From: Kazachstania africana CBS 2517
Taxonomy: Eukaryota; Ascomycota; Saccharomycetes; Saccharomycetales; Saccharomycetaceae
Assembly: GCF_000304475.1 (NCBI RefSeq)
Contig: NC_018947.1
Span: 62,001 to 126,000 of the forward strand
Direction of reading: 5' to 3'
DNA: 64,000 bases
Shown in pieces: positions 20,233-29,365 of this stretch (position 1 is the stretch's first letter; each line of letters opens with the position of its first letter). Both the position numbers and the translations under genes were made by a program. The notes under the pieces are model-generated. The model worked only from the letters and a program-made list of their open reading frames with translations. It ran no database searches and was not told where the DNA came from.

Positions 20233-21140
20233 CTTAACAATTATTTTTTCCCGCTGCTGAATGTGATTCTTTGAGGAGAGACAGTCAGCTTCATCTTTGG
20301 ACCCAATATTAGGCTTTATATATACCTTATGAGTTCTCAATAACGCTCTTACATGTTTGATGGGCAAAATGAGTACAATATAACTGAGTCAATGCCACAT
20401 GCAACAAGGCCTGTAATCACGTGAAATTGTAACGTGCCATTCGTAAAAAAAAAAAATACTTGAAGCCCTAATACGCATCACATGACCAACCCTAATAAAG
20501 AAACAAATGAAATTAGCCGCCGACGCAGCAACACCAAAAAAGGAGATTATAAGACAGGAGGATGAGATGTGGACCAGTGAGATTCCAAATCATAACAAAA
20601 GATACAGACAGGATCATACAGTGGGGACGTTGCTATGAGAAGTCAGTGAAGTTGATGGATTTTCATGAATACGGTGCGTATGCTTTTTCCCTCTGCTAAC
20701 AAATCCTGACTGAATATTCAGCACAGTTGCATTAATCTATACCCAACAATCAAGGTATGTTCACACTAGAGGAACTTAAGAATGCAGTGTTCTTATGAAG
20801 AATTGTTAATCTGAAGTAGCAAAACGGATACCACCCCCCTCATGACCGGTGCTGTTTGTAATCTTCTTTGGTGCTACTAGTTCCTACAATACTGTTATTA
20901 AAGCTCTCATGTCTCTGCTGGAGCGTCTTTAATTCGATGGCTAAAATCAAGCAAAAGTTTTGCCGCTGAAGAGACATTCGTTTACAACTATATCGATTTG
21001 ATATCATACCCCACGAACAGTATCGTTCTTGGAAAATATACTGGATAAAATTGGCTAATACACTATTGGTAAACCTCAACAATATCTGAAGTTTCGAACC
21101 TTCTGCAAGCTATAAACCTTCAGTGTACAAAGGTATAATC
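20233..21140. promoter_or_regulatory. MET1-BET3 divergent promoter with Cbf1-type and URS1 sites
   Basis: CACGTG at 20418-20423 lies about 190 bp upstream of the MET1 ATG; Cbf1 binds this core at MET genes. An exact URS1 (Ume6) consensus, TAGCCGCCGA, is at 20514-20523. A TATA box for MET1 is at 20316-20324. No RNA gene is recognised in the 908 bp. Confidence 0.55.
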
Positions 21141-21758
21141 ATGTCGAAATCGATTAATGCATCTTCAATGTCATCAAGTGCTGGGCAACAACAAATCAAA
21201 ACGTTAAAGGTATTAGGTGAAGATGTCTGGAAAAATAAAGTTGAGAAGATCAATTCTGAATTGTTTACTTTGACTTATGGTACAATCGTATCACAACTTT
21301 GTCAAGACTACGACCGTGACTTTGAAAAAATTAACGACGAATTATATAAAATGGGATACAACATTGGAGTAAGAATAATTGAGGATTTCTTAGCTAGAAC
21401 CGCTTTACCACGTTGTACAGACTTCAACACAACCAGTGAAGTGATCAGTAAAGTGGCATTCAAGGTATTCCTGAATTTAACGCCGACTATTGCTAATTGG
21501 TCACAATCTAATGACGCCTTTAGCTTGATTATTTCTGATAACCCACTGTCAGATTTTGTAGAGTTACCAATTGATGCAATGAAAAGTCTGTGGTATTCCA
21601 ATGTATACTGTGGAGTTTTGAAAGGTGCTCTAGAAATGGTACAATTAGATTGCGATGTTTCATTCGTGAGTGACATTTTAAGAGGTGATAATCAAACAGA
21701 ATTGAGAATTAAACTAAATAAAGTCTTAAAAGACGAAATTCCTGTCATCGAAGACTAA
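21141..21758 (+). CDS. BET3: Bet3, core subunit of TRAPP tethering complexes
   Basis: 205 aa from the first ATG (21141), versus 193 in S. cerevisiae Bet3 (YKR068C). It is part of TRAPPII/III and of the Ypt1 exchange factor core in ER-Golgi and autophagy traffic. The full Bet3/TRAPP fold is present: ELFTLTYGTIVSQLCQDY (about 39-56), MGYNIGVRIIEDFLARTALPRC (about 72-93, ending in the acylated-cysteine region) and DAMKSLWYSNVYCGVLKGALE (about 152-172). The serine-rich first 20 residues are variable. It converges on GPT2. Confidence 0.96.
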   Translation: MSKSINASSMSSSAGQQQIKTLKVLGEDVWKNKVEKINSELFTLTYGTIVSQLCQDYDRDFEKINDELYKMGYNIGVRIIEDFLARTALPRCTDFNTTSEVISKVAFKVFLNLTPTIANWSQSNDAFSLIISDNPLSDFVELPIDAMKSLWYSNVYCGVLKGALEMVQLDCDVSFVSDILRGDNQTELRIKLNKVLKDEIPVIED

Positions 21759-21826
21759 GTACAAAAAAATCGAGATCGTTAAAAAAACAACAACTAACAA
21801 ACAATAGTGTCTATTATATACATTTC

Positions 21827-24025
21827 TTAATCATTCTTTTCATGCTCTCTGTTCCATCTTTCCCTTACTATTGATGTGATCTTTGATGATTCGGCTTTAT
21901 CCTTGTTACGTATACTGATATCAATGATATCTTCTTCGTCACTGGAATCGTCTGCAATTGTATCACTCGTATAGTCTAGTCTACTATATCCTAAAATAGG
22001 CACATCCGATAACGACCCTCTTGAATTCACTCTTGATAATGCATTAGAAACACCTGAGAAAATGGAAGTGAATGAAGAGGAACGACTACGGCTCTTAGCG
22101 CGTTCATCATTATTGTAAAATTTAAATTTATTTTCAGGGTTTGCAAAGTTCATTTTGTCAAAATCAGGAAAGACACTTGGGCCATACTCGTTACAAACAT
22201 TCGTAATTTCAACACTTAAATTTTGACGCATTTTTTGTAGTTGTTTAATTTTGTCGCTTTGATAAAATAACGAAACGAATAATGGCCTCAGAGATTTGAA
22301 TAAATCCATACCAACTTCACCAGTTTTCAAACTGGAATATGTAGTAAGCACTAGTAATGAGTAAAAGTATACAAATAAAGGAATGTTACCCATCCTAGGA
22401 ATGAAGTTTGGTATCCAGATCCATCTTACGATAAAATTCGAGGGGTTCCTATTAAAAAGATAAACGAGGGCTAACGAATAGGTTGTGTAAAGTAATGGGG
22501 CCAGGACAAGAGCAACAATTAATTTCCAGGTAGCCAATAAATCGACACCTTTTATTTTTACAAGCGATTTTTTAAGTCCCTCTTTAGCCTTCTTCTTAGA
22601 GTAAACATGAGCTGTAATAAAAATTGGCGTGAAAAGGACAGAACCTGGCAGAGATAAAATGAAGAATAAGTATAAAGTGGCTAATCTTGTTAACAAAACG
22701 ATAATACATCTTATTGTTTCCAAGGACGATGTTTTTAACTGTTCAACTTGATGGTCCTTCAAATTCATTGAATATAATGTATCGTTATATTTTGAGACGG
22801 CATTTTTTAAATGAATAATTCTTGGTTCATCTTTAAAGGTTGAATAGCCGACAAGGAGTCTTCTGTTTATTTCGAGGATCATAGGAAGTGAGAACTTATG
22901 AGTTGCTGGTTCATAAAGTCTTCTAACAGCTTGAATAGTCATTAGAGTGTCGTAGTCAGGAGCATTGACCGTCACGGAGAAAAGAGCGTCTTGAATTTTA
23001 TCCAAGAGCTTAGAAACCGTTTCTCTTGGATGATTAGCATACGCTAAACCCATTTCATGATTAACAATAATTGGCTCACCGTATTCTACGACGGCTCTTG
23101 ATCTAAATTTCTGTCTATGGAAGTAATGCAATCCTACAGGGACCACAGAAACGTTCATTGAAGGGTCAGCAGCAGCAGCTCCCAGAGCCATAATTGCCAC
23201 ACCAGCCTTGATTGGTAGTAATGATGGCCTATCATGAGACCCACCTTCTGGGAAAATACCGACACAACCCTTTGTGTGCAAATGATCGAAAACGTACTGA
23301 AATGTCTTAGTATTATCAACTCTTGGAGCGTAGTTGAAATTTGTTGGGGTAGATATGGCCTCACTCTTGAAGGGGCTAGTGAGAATTATAGTTTCATCGT
23401 CAAGAATCTTAGAAATTTGGGCATTACCTTGATATTTAGGTAAGCCAATCAATGATTTTTCGGTGAAAAGTTTTGTAAATTTTGGGGAAGAGCCATCTTT
23501 ACAACAACCCTTGATCAACGTTGGTTCATTAACCCTATCAGGAGCAAAAATTTGGATATTAGCATCTACCGGTTTCAAATTATCTTGTATTCTTGGTACG
23601 GGAATACTACCTAGACATTTACTGAAAAACCCAACAACCTTATACTTGAAACTGGATTCAGCAGTGACAAAACAGGATTGCCTGGATCTTCCATTCATCA
23701 ATTTTCTTGTAGTGGTCATCACCAATGTGGGATCGATGAATTGGTTCGCGTGTGGGGCACATACCAATATTGTTGGTGTGCCATTGCTTGGAACATTATA
23801 GGTACCACGAACTTTGATCTCTCTGAAAAAAATGGTAAATATAATATTGAATATAAATATAGATAAATCATACAGAAACGTAAAAATGGTCCATGATTCT
23901 CCATTAAATGGATTCACATACTCGGTTGTGTGATTAGGGATGTGTGCTTTCGCCGATGGCGCAGAAGAAGCAGAAGTACTCTTCTTAACATCCTCTGAGT
24001 TTGATCTTTCCATCAGAGTTGTCAT
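21827..24025 (-). CDS. GPT2: Glycerol-3-phosphate/DHAP acyltransferase (ER membrane)
   Basis: 732 aa from the first in-frame ATG (24025), near the 743 aa of S. cerevisiae Gpt2/Gat1 (YKR067W). It catalyses the first acylation step of glycerolipid synthesis at the ER. The acyltransferase motif PHANQFIDPT (about 91-100) stands in for the usual NHxxxxD. FPEGGSHDRPSLLPIK (about 260-275) is the FPEG block. PRIQDN and the GLHYFHR motif are also clear. Hydrophobic segments lie near residues 45-65, 440-475, 495-520 and 540-570. The C-terminal tail is serine-rich with acidic clusters, a likely phospho-regulated region as in yeast Gpt2 and Sct1. Confidence 0.95.
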   Translation of the reverse strand: MTTLMERSNSEDVKKSTSASSAPSAKAHIPNHTTEYVNPFNGESWTIFTFLYDLSIFIFNIIFTIFFREIKVRGTYNVPSNGTPTILVCAPHANQFIDPTLVMTTTRKLMNGRSRQSCFVTAESSFKYKVVGFFSKCLGSIPVPRIQDNLKPVDANIQIFAPDRVNEPTLIKGCCKDGSSPKFTKLFTEKSLIGLPKYQGNAQISKILDDETIILTSPFKSEAISTPTNFNYAPRVDNTKTFQYVFDHLHTKGCVGIFPEGGSHDRPSLLPIKAGVAIMALGAAAADPSMNVSVVPVGLHYFHRQKFRSRAVVEYGEPIIVNHEMGLAYANHPRETVSKLLDKIQDALFSVTVNAPDYDTLMTIQAVRRLYEPATHKFSLPMILEINRRLLVGYSTFKDEPRIIHLKNAVSKYNDTLYSMNLKDHQVEQLKTSSLETIRCIIVLLTRLATLYLFFILSLPGSVLFTPIFITAHVYSKKKAKEGLKKSLVKIKGVDLLATWKLIVALVLAPLLYTTYSLALVYLFNRNPSNFIVRWIWIPNFIPRMGNIPLFVYFYSLLVLTTYSSLKTGEVGMDLFKSLRPLFVSLFYQSDKIKQLQKMRQNLSVEITNVCNEYGPSVFPDFDKMNFANPENKFKFYNNDERAKSRSRSSSFTSIFSGVSNALSRVNSRGSLSDVPILGYSRLDYTSDTIADDSSDEEDIIDISIRNKDKAESSKITSIVRERWNREHEKND

Positions 24026-24340
24026 ATAGAAAGTATAGAGTATGTCACGTTTGCCAGACACTTTACGGGATCCGTAAAAGCTGCAACCGCTAAATGTATC
24101 CTTTCGAAACCTTTATATAGTAAACTATTGCTCGAAATTGTTGGACACATTTTCATGTCCAACCGAAGCCGAAATTTAGGTTTTTACCTTTATTCTGGGG
24201 CCAGATTGTTGCAGCATATGTAAACAAAATGAGAATACAAGCATTGAGCTCGAGTGATAGGATCAGTAACGTGAAATCTACTAGCAGTGTATGTATTTGG
24301 TAAACGCTGGAATGGGATCGATAGAAGTGTTTTTCGGTCG
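24026..24340. other. Intergenic between GPT2 start and the YKL162C-like stop
   Basis: 315 bp of GPT2 promoter. A TATATAG stretch lies near 24114, about 90 bp upstream of the ATG. Nothing else is supported. Confidence 0.35.
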
Positions 24341-25495
24341 TCAATTGTGGAGAACAGCCAGAGAACTTTTATTAATTAAGTGTACTTGCTGCTTGGGATC
24401 ATGTAGGGATTGTGTATCATAGGGATTCGGCTTGGTATAATCGATCCAGTCACCGACAAATTCGTTCAAATCTTGTACTTCGAAGATTAGTCCCGGGTTT
24501 AACTTCTGGCAAACTGCCTTCAATTGCATGAATTCTGTTATAAAAGTGCAGCGTCCGTAACTATTGGGCATTTGTTGCACTATTTTGCTTGTCTGAATCG
24601 GCATTTGCCCGGTGGAGACTTTTAGAATATTGAATAACGATGGTTTCCAACGCTGTGGAGTGTCAATTGCCAGAAATTTGAAATCGGGGAAGCAGACTTT
24701 CATAGCATGGAAGAACTGTAGCAGTTGAGTTGGTATATAGACTTCGCCGGAATTAGGTGTGTTTTCTTTAAAGGCAATTTCGATATATTTTGCGCACCAG
24801 AAATCTATATCTTGCTCAAATGACTTGTGTATTTGTCCCTGTGTGTTTTCCATAACAAAGCATTGTTTCCATGAATCTGTATCTTTGGAATATCGTAGCA
24901 AATCATGTGATGAATTTTTAAATATGTCATTTAGTAACAAAAAGTAAGTAGGTTCTTGCATGTAAAGCTTTGACCGTAAGCGTGACTCCCAGTTATCTGT
25001 ATTAGGACGTTCATCGAAAATAGAGCAGAAACTCATGTTATCAAGCAATTGCACGTTTCCCGGGATATTTTTAACAGCAACCTTTTGGTAAGTTACCTTG
25101 GTATGTCCACAGTTGTAAAAGGGAATCAACAGGATATTAATCTTCTGGAATAGATCCCTTGGTAACGTTGTGTAGAAATGTTTCATTATGGAATGTATCA
25201 TCTCGACGGATTGGCTAAGATCCGTGAATACGTTTATGATATTTAAATCAAAAGAAGGGAAGTGTTTCAATTGATAGTTAAACCAGAGCCATTTACTGAG
25301 ACTATAACTTATGACTGGCTCTAATGGTAGAAGCTCTTCGAAAAAATGGTAATCATAGAGAGACACCTTATTGAACTGATTTTCATTTATTTTTATTATT
25401 GATTTTGCATTCACACTCTGAATATGACTTCGCAGCGGAACTTTATGTATAGACCTCCTGAAGGAAGAACTTATGATAGTGAACCGTCCAGGCAT
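24341..25495 (-). CDS. YKL162C: YKL162C-like mitochondrial protein (NDUFAF7/MidA methyltransferase family relative)
   Basis: 384 aa from the first ATG (25495). The N-terminus MPGRFTIISSSFRRSIHK is arginine/serine-rich without acids, typical of a mitochondrial presequence. The family pattern of fungal YKL162C proteins is visible: an early EPVISYSLSKWLWFN block (about 60-75), FLLLNDIFKNSSHDLLRY (about 186-203), and IPTQLLQFFHAMKVCFPDFKF (about 256-276) followed by a variable insert and TFITEF. The family relates to the SAM-dependent NDUFAF7/MidA group, but yeasts of this family lack complex I and a conventional glycine-rich SAM loop is not evident. The biochemical role is therefore uncertain. 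In S. cerevisiae the gene is not next to GPT2, so this marks a rearrangement edge. Confidence 0.7.
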   Translation of the reverse strand: MPGRFTIISSSFRRSIHKVPLRSHIQSVNAKSIIKINENQFNKVSLYDYHFFEELLPLEPVISYSLSKWLWFNYQLKHFPSFDLNIINVFTDLSQSVEMIHSIMKHFYTTLPRDLFQKINILLIPFYNCGHTKVTYQKVAVKNIPGNVQLLDNMSFCSIFDERPNTDNWESRLRSKLYMQEPTYFLLLNDIFKNSSHDLLRYSKDTDSWKQCFVMENTQGQIHKSFEQDIDFWCAKYIEIAFKENTPNSGEVYIPTQLLQFFHAMKVCFPDFKFLAIDTPQRWKPSLFNILKVSTGQMPIQTSKIVQQMPNSYGRCTFITEFMQLKAVCQKLNPGLIFEVQDLNEFVGDWIDYTKPNPYDTQSLHDPKQQVHLINKSSLAVLHN

Positions 25496-25895
25496 CTTCA
25501 ATTTGAGTAGTAATGCTTCTTACTTAGATTAAGCATTGTTGAGCTTTAGCAGAATCCCTAACTAGCACTTTTTTTCTCGAGCTTTATTGTTATTAACTCC
25601 GAGAAACACGACGCCTGAATGAAATACTTATAAAAGTGAAAAGGTATTACCATTAGAAGTCGAGAGATACTGAGTAAATTAAGCTAAATATAGCTGCTCG
25701 TATGGTCTGCATGTGAGGCCTAGCTTGGAGATAGTAAAAGTCCAACAAGTCTCATCTTGTGGCAAGTACGCACAAATGACCAAGCCAGGCTGAATTCCAG
25801 TACTGTGAAAACATGGAATGGTGTTATTTTGAGATGATGTTAGAGAAATATCTGGATTTAGATAAGGGAAGCAGTTAATTTACCAATTTGCAATA
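25496..25895. other. Intergenic between the YKL162C-like gene and tRNA-Glu
   Basis: 400 bp including the YKL162C-like promoter and the tRNA 5' flank. I looked for retrotransposon LTR ends near the tRNA and found none that were convincing. Confidence 0.35.
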
Positions 25896-25967
25896 TCCGA
25901 TGTAGTGTAACGGCTATCACATTACGTTCTCACCGTGGAGACCCGGGTTCGACTCCCGGCATCGGAG
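25896..25967 (+). tRNA. tE(CUC): tRNA-Glu(CUC)
   Basis: 72 nt with a complete cloverleaf: acceptor TCCGATG paired with CATCGGA plus discriminator G, anticodon loop TTCTCAC with CTC, and B-box GGGTTCGACTCCC. There is no intron. A T-rich tract just downstream (25974-25991) serves as RNA polymerase III terminator. Confidence 0.97.
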
Positions 25968-27062
25968 TACCTTTATATTTTTTTATTTTTTTAAAAATCT
26001 TCGAATCTTTTTAGCCCCATGCTGTCAATGATCCAGATTCTATTCAAGATGGGCAACGGTAAAGTCTAGAACATATTCAATTCAGCCCGTGCGGTCCCAC
26101 GACCTAGCATATGGCTTGCCTTTTCTTCTATTTCAACCGGAGAAATTCCTCGTTTCATGTTGTTCCGAACTATTTACCGTCAAGAAAACACATTTCCTAG
26201 TGGGAAATTTGACTTTTTCTCACAGGAAGAAAGAATTCTTCAAACAAGGAACAAAGACTTCAGGATTTGGAAGAATGAGACAATTCCCAGTGGAGAATGA
26301 ACGCTCAATTTTTGACTATTTTCCTCGAATTAATCCTTTTACATACCCGAAGAATGTCATTGGAAATGGAGGAGTTAGTGAGCATCTACCACATCTCAGC
26401 TATCTCCATCGGTCGTACAACCGCCGCTTCTCCTGTCTGTGGCATTAGAAGAGATGTACAGACCCCCCCCCCCTCGTCGCGGAGGACAGTATTCCGGACG
26501 GAGACGTTGCGCCGAGCCTAAAAGGAGAGAAACAACGCAGTGGGAGTCGTTGAGTTCGGAAAAGGAAGATCCAGCAGGAGCAACTAAAATTGATTGAAGT
26601 CTTTTCCATCCTTCAAAGAACCAACGCCGTGACATGCGGACAACCCATCTTTCATGCAGCTTCTCCTTCTGTCTGGAAAAAGTCGAATCCTCGAGCACCC
26701 CACGATGGATTGTCCCGTCAGCTCTCTACAGACGTTTCTTCGATTATCAATAACTAGGAGTCAGTTGGAAATTTTTCCCCAGCTTTAGAAAACAACGAGA
26801 TGCGAAGAAAGTCCGAGGCCCCAGAAGGAAAAGTTCTCGAAGGAGTGCAAGAAAAATGGTGTTATTTTTCCAAATCTTCCCAGGCCTTCTACATATTACT
26901 TTCATAGTTTCCATCTTGAATTGAGTCACATTTCATCCGACATATATATGTAAGAAGTTTCTTGTAACTTTCCTTTTAGTCAGATCCTGTAAGTAAAGTA
27001 AACCTTTGAAATTATATATCTAAAATCTTACTACATTATCAAAGCAGAGAAACTGAAAGGAA
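25968..27062. promoter_or_regulatory. MTH1 upstream region with repeated CGGANNA (Rgt1-type) motifs
   Basis: CGGANNA motifs occur at 26138-26144, 26480-26486, 26490-26496 (minus), 26637-26643 and 26933-26939 (minus). Rgt1 binds this core in front of hexose-regulated genes, including MTH1/STD1-family genes. An 11-base C run sits at 26463-26473. A (TA)n TATA-like stretch is at 26941-26949, about 115 bp from the ATG. Open frames across 26089-26521 have no homology that I recognise. Confidence 0.4.
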
Positions 27063-28250
27063 ATGTTCGTTTCAATACCTTCTTCAGGTGTGACGGTACA
27101 GAGGAGCCGTTCTCATAATACTGTAAACAGCTCGGAAAGTAGTAATGGTACCATGTCCACCATGTTACCGAGCATAACAGAAACTGTTACTTACAACGGT
27201 ACCACAAATAATAGTTTTATCACTGCACCAGTAGAATATACTGATCGTGCTCGTTCAGAGATTAAGAAGAGGCTGCTCCCGAACACTCTGACGCCAATAT
27301 CATCATTTCATGACAACCATACATTATATTCCACAACAACGTCATCATCTGCATCCTCCTATCAAACGAGTATATTCTCAGCTCCAACTTCCATTGTGGG
27401 TACGATCAAACCAGTCACAGAAGTGACGTTGGAAGAGGCAATTCCAAAAACGTTCAATGATATGTATACATCAGAAACGCTGTTAAGTTCACCTCTATTG
27501 AGCAATGGACGCCCCAATTTTACAAAAAGAGAATTATTATATTGGGAACTTAACGATATACGGTCTCTGTTAATTATAGAGAAATTAAGACCAGAATGGG
27601 GGAACACATTACCGGTTGTTTTAACACCAAATGCATCATTATATTTCAGATTTCAACTACTTCCGTTGTGCTGCCCTGATGAAGTTATTGTGTCTACATT
27701 GGTGGGATCCGAGCTTTATACGGAGGCCAATTTAGATATGGAATTTAAACTAAGTAGTGCAAGATACATCGTTACTAATGCAAGAAGAAGACATTGCATG
27801 TTGAATGGTGGACATGTAGAGAATATAATGACGTTGAGTAAACCAGAGTGGAGAAATATAATCGAAAATTATCTACTAAATCTTGCAGTGGAGGCTCAAT
27901 GTCGATACGATTTTAAGATACGGTGTAGTGAATACAAGAAATGGAAAGCTGAAAATTCGCAGAAGGGGATAGTAAAGCCAGAGATGCCACCACCAAAGAT
28001 GATTCCTAATCCTAAGACTAGTCTACTGAAAAAGACACTATTGAAAAACTTCCAATCAAAGAAGAAGCCCTCTAAAGATGAACTAGAAGTAGAAGAAGCA
28101 TCAGAAAGTTTCAAGCACGGGAAGGTTACACTAACGAAAGACGAGAAGTTGTTAATTTGGACACAATGTCAACTACAGGTATACCAAAGAGTTGGACTCG
28201 ATTGGAAACCGGATAATATCGCAAATAACAATCATACCCATAATGCATAA
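27063..28250 (+). CDS. MTH1: Mth1/Std1-family glucose-sensing regulator
   Basis: 395 aa; S. cerevisiae Mth1 and Std1 are 433 and 444 aa. These proteins bind the Rgt2/Snf3 tails and act with Rgt1 to repress hexose transporter genes when glucose is absent. Family blocks are clear: an MFVS start, PPEYTDRARDEIKKRLL-like (here PVEYTDRARSEIKKRLL, about 56-72), ASSYQTSIFSAP, RPNFTKRELLYWELNDIRSL (about 150-169), SKPEWRNIIENYLLN (about 259-273), and a C-terminal QVYQRVGLDWKPD. The following PMP3 on the same strand matches the YDR277C-YDR276C order, so MTH1 is preferred over STD1. The protein is shorter mainly in the variable N-terminal third. Confidence 0.92.
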   Translation: MFVSIPSSGVTVQRSRSHNTVNSSESSNGTMSTMLPSITETVTYNGTTNNSFITAPVEYTDRARSEIKKRLLPNTLTPISSFHDNHTLYSTTTSSSASSYQTSIFSAPTSIVGTIKPVTEVTLEEAIPKTFNDMYTSETLLSSPLLSNGRPNFTKRELLYWELNDIRSLLIIEKLRPEWGNTLPVVLTPNASLYFRFQLLPLCCPDEVIVSTLVGSELYTEANLDMEFKLSSARYIVTNARRRHCMLNGGHVENIMTLSKPEWRNIIENYLLNLAVEAQCRYDFKIRCSEYKKWKAENSQKGIVKPEMPPPKMIPNPKTSLLKKTLLKNFQSKKKPSKDELEVEEASESFKHGKVTLTKDEKLLIWTQCQLQVYQRVGLDWKPDNIANNNHTHNA

Positions 28251-28585
28251 AAATACGGAATTCTAGTAAGTCCGCCCAAATTTAAGTATTCCCCCCTCCA
28301 TAGCGCTGAACGCGCCTTGCGTCGTATATAGATATGTAACGAATCCATTTTAATTACATATATTCATTCATTGATCATCCCATTCATTTGCTTAAAATAG
28401 GCATTGCGGGTCATCCGTCACCATTCAATTGCAAGAAAAAAAAAAGCTTGGTTTCTAAGGGAGAGGTGTCAGAGCCATACGCACACATCGCTAAAAATAT
28501 ATAAATAGTGAGATGATTGCCCAAATTATGAAGAGATGACTGTAGTGGCAACAAACAAATCGTTACAATAATAAAGCAAATAATC

Positions 28586-28825
28586 ATGGCAGTGGAAAAG
28601 ATCATCAATATACTTTTGGGTAAGTAGAGATTATAGTATAAATTTTCTCACTAGATAAGTTTTACTAACTAGTTACAATATGTAGCAATATTTTTACCTC
28701 CTGTATCAGTTTTCATCACATGCGGTGTCGGTATCGAGTTACTGATCGATATAATCTTGTGGATACTTGCGTGGCTCCCCGGCGCTTTGTATGCATTATA
28801 CCTTGTTTTTGACAGAGAGAGGTGA
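28586..28825 (+). CDS. PMP3: Pmp3-type small plasma-membrane proteolipid, spliced
   Basis: Two exons, 28586-28619 and 28686-28825, joined across a 66-bp intron. The intron has a GTAAGT donor, a perfect TACTAAC branch site (28663-28669) and a TAG acceptor (28683-28685). The product is 57 aa with the UPF0057/Pmp3 signature: KIINILL at the start, IFLPPVSVF across the splice region, then two hydrophobic segments separated by CGVGIELLIDI, with WILAWLPGALYALYLVF. S. cerevisiae Pmp3 (YDR276C, 55 aa) is the neighbour of MTH1 and has no intron. The protein affects membrane potential and cation tolerance. Confidence 0.93.
28620..28685 (+). other. Spliceosomal intron of PMP3
   Basis: 66 bp in phase 1, between Leu11 and Ala12. 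The donor is GTAAGT rather than the common yeast GTATGT, the branch point is an exact TACTAAC, and the acceptor lies 16 nt after the branch motif. Joining restores a full-length Pmp3 family protein, which is strong support. Confidence 0.9.
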
Positions 28826-28909
28826 AAAGGAAAGGGTATGAAAGAAAGTTTGTATGCATGCATTAGCTATTTAGTAAAGTTACTTACCAAAATAAAAAAA
28901 ATTATATTA

Positions 28910-29218
28910 TTATATCTTTTTATTTGTCTTGTAATTTATTCTAATTAGATTAGTCAACGCTATAGTTTTTTGACTTCTCTTCTGTCTGTGTTGCTTTGAT
29001 TTTAAATTAAAAATCAACAGTCTTACACTATGGTTACTAATTCTTAAACAGTATAGCAAAAAGTCGAGTAGATCGACCATTAAGATGGGTAGAAGAATCA
29101 AAATTATCAAAGAGCGACAAATTCTCTGTATGATGGGGAATGCATATGTATATGAGATAGCAAAAATGGACTGCAATGCAATGAGAGAGTAATTAGTGAT
29201 ATAATTTGAAATTGCCAT
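28910..29218 (-). CDS. Small putative membrane protein in the BSC2/IRC23 position
   Basis: 102 aa from the first ATG (29218). A hydrophobic region covers about residues 8-55 (SLIALQSIFAISYTYAFP, then SLIILILLPILMVDLLDFLL), followed by a basic C-terminal tail rich in Lys, Arg and Asn. In S. cerevisiae the gene between PMP3 (YDR276C) and DON1 (YDR273W), on the opposite strand to PMP3, is BSC2 (YDR275W), whose ohnolog IRC23 encodes a small ER protein. This frame has the same slot and orientation. I cannot confirm sequence homology, so expression and identity are uncertain. Confidence 0.45.
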   Translation of the reverse strand: MAISNYITNYSLIALQSIFAISYTYAFPIIQRICRSLIILILLPILMVDLLDFLLYCLRISNHSVRLLIFNLKSKQHRQKRSQKTIALTNLIRINYKTNKKI

Positions 29219-29333
29219 TATTTTTGTTATATGTTCTAGCAAATGAATTGTATATAATATTGCGATGGGGAAGTAGAACACACCAAAACAAAAAAAAAAT
29301 ATGGGCAAAGAGTGAATGGTAGATAGTACTATT

Positions 29334-29365
29334 AGTACATATATATATATATATATATATGTACT
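29334..29365. repeat. AT microsatellite forming a 32-bp perfect palindrome
   Basis: About ten AT dinucleotides flanked by AGTAC on the left and GTACT on the right, so the whole tract is self-complementary. It lies upstream of the small membrane-protein ORF. Confidence 0.9.

Noticed and set aside
25600..25895. Possible Ty LTR remnant upstream of tRNA-Glu
   Set aside because: No TGTTG...CAACA ends or target-site duplication could be found.
26089..26521. Overlapping open frames upstream of MTH1
   Set aside because: No recognisable domain, they overlap each other in different frames, and the region looks regulatory.
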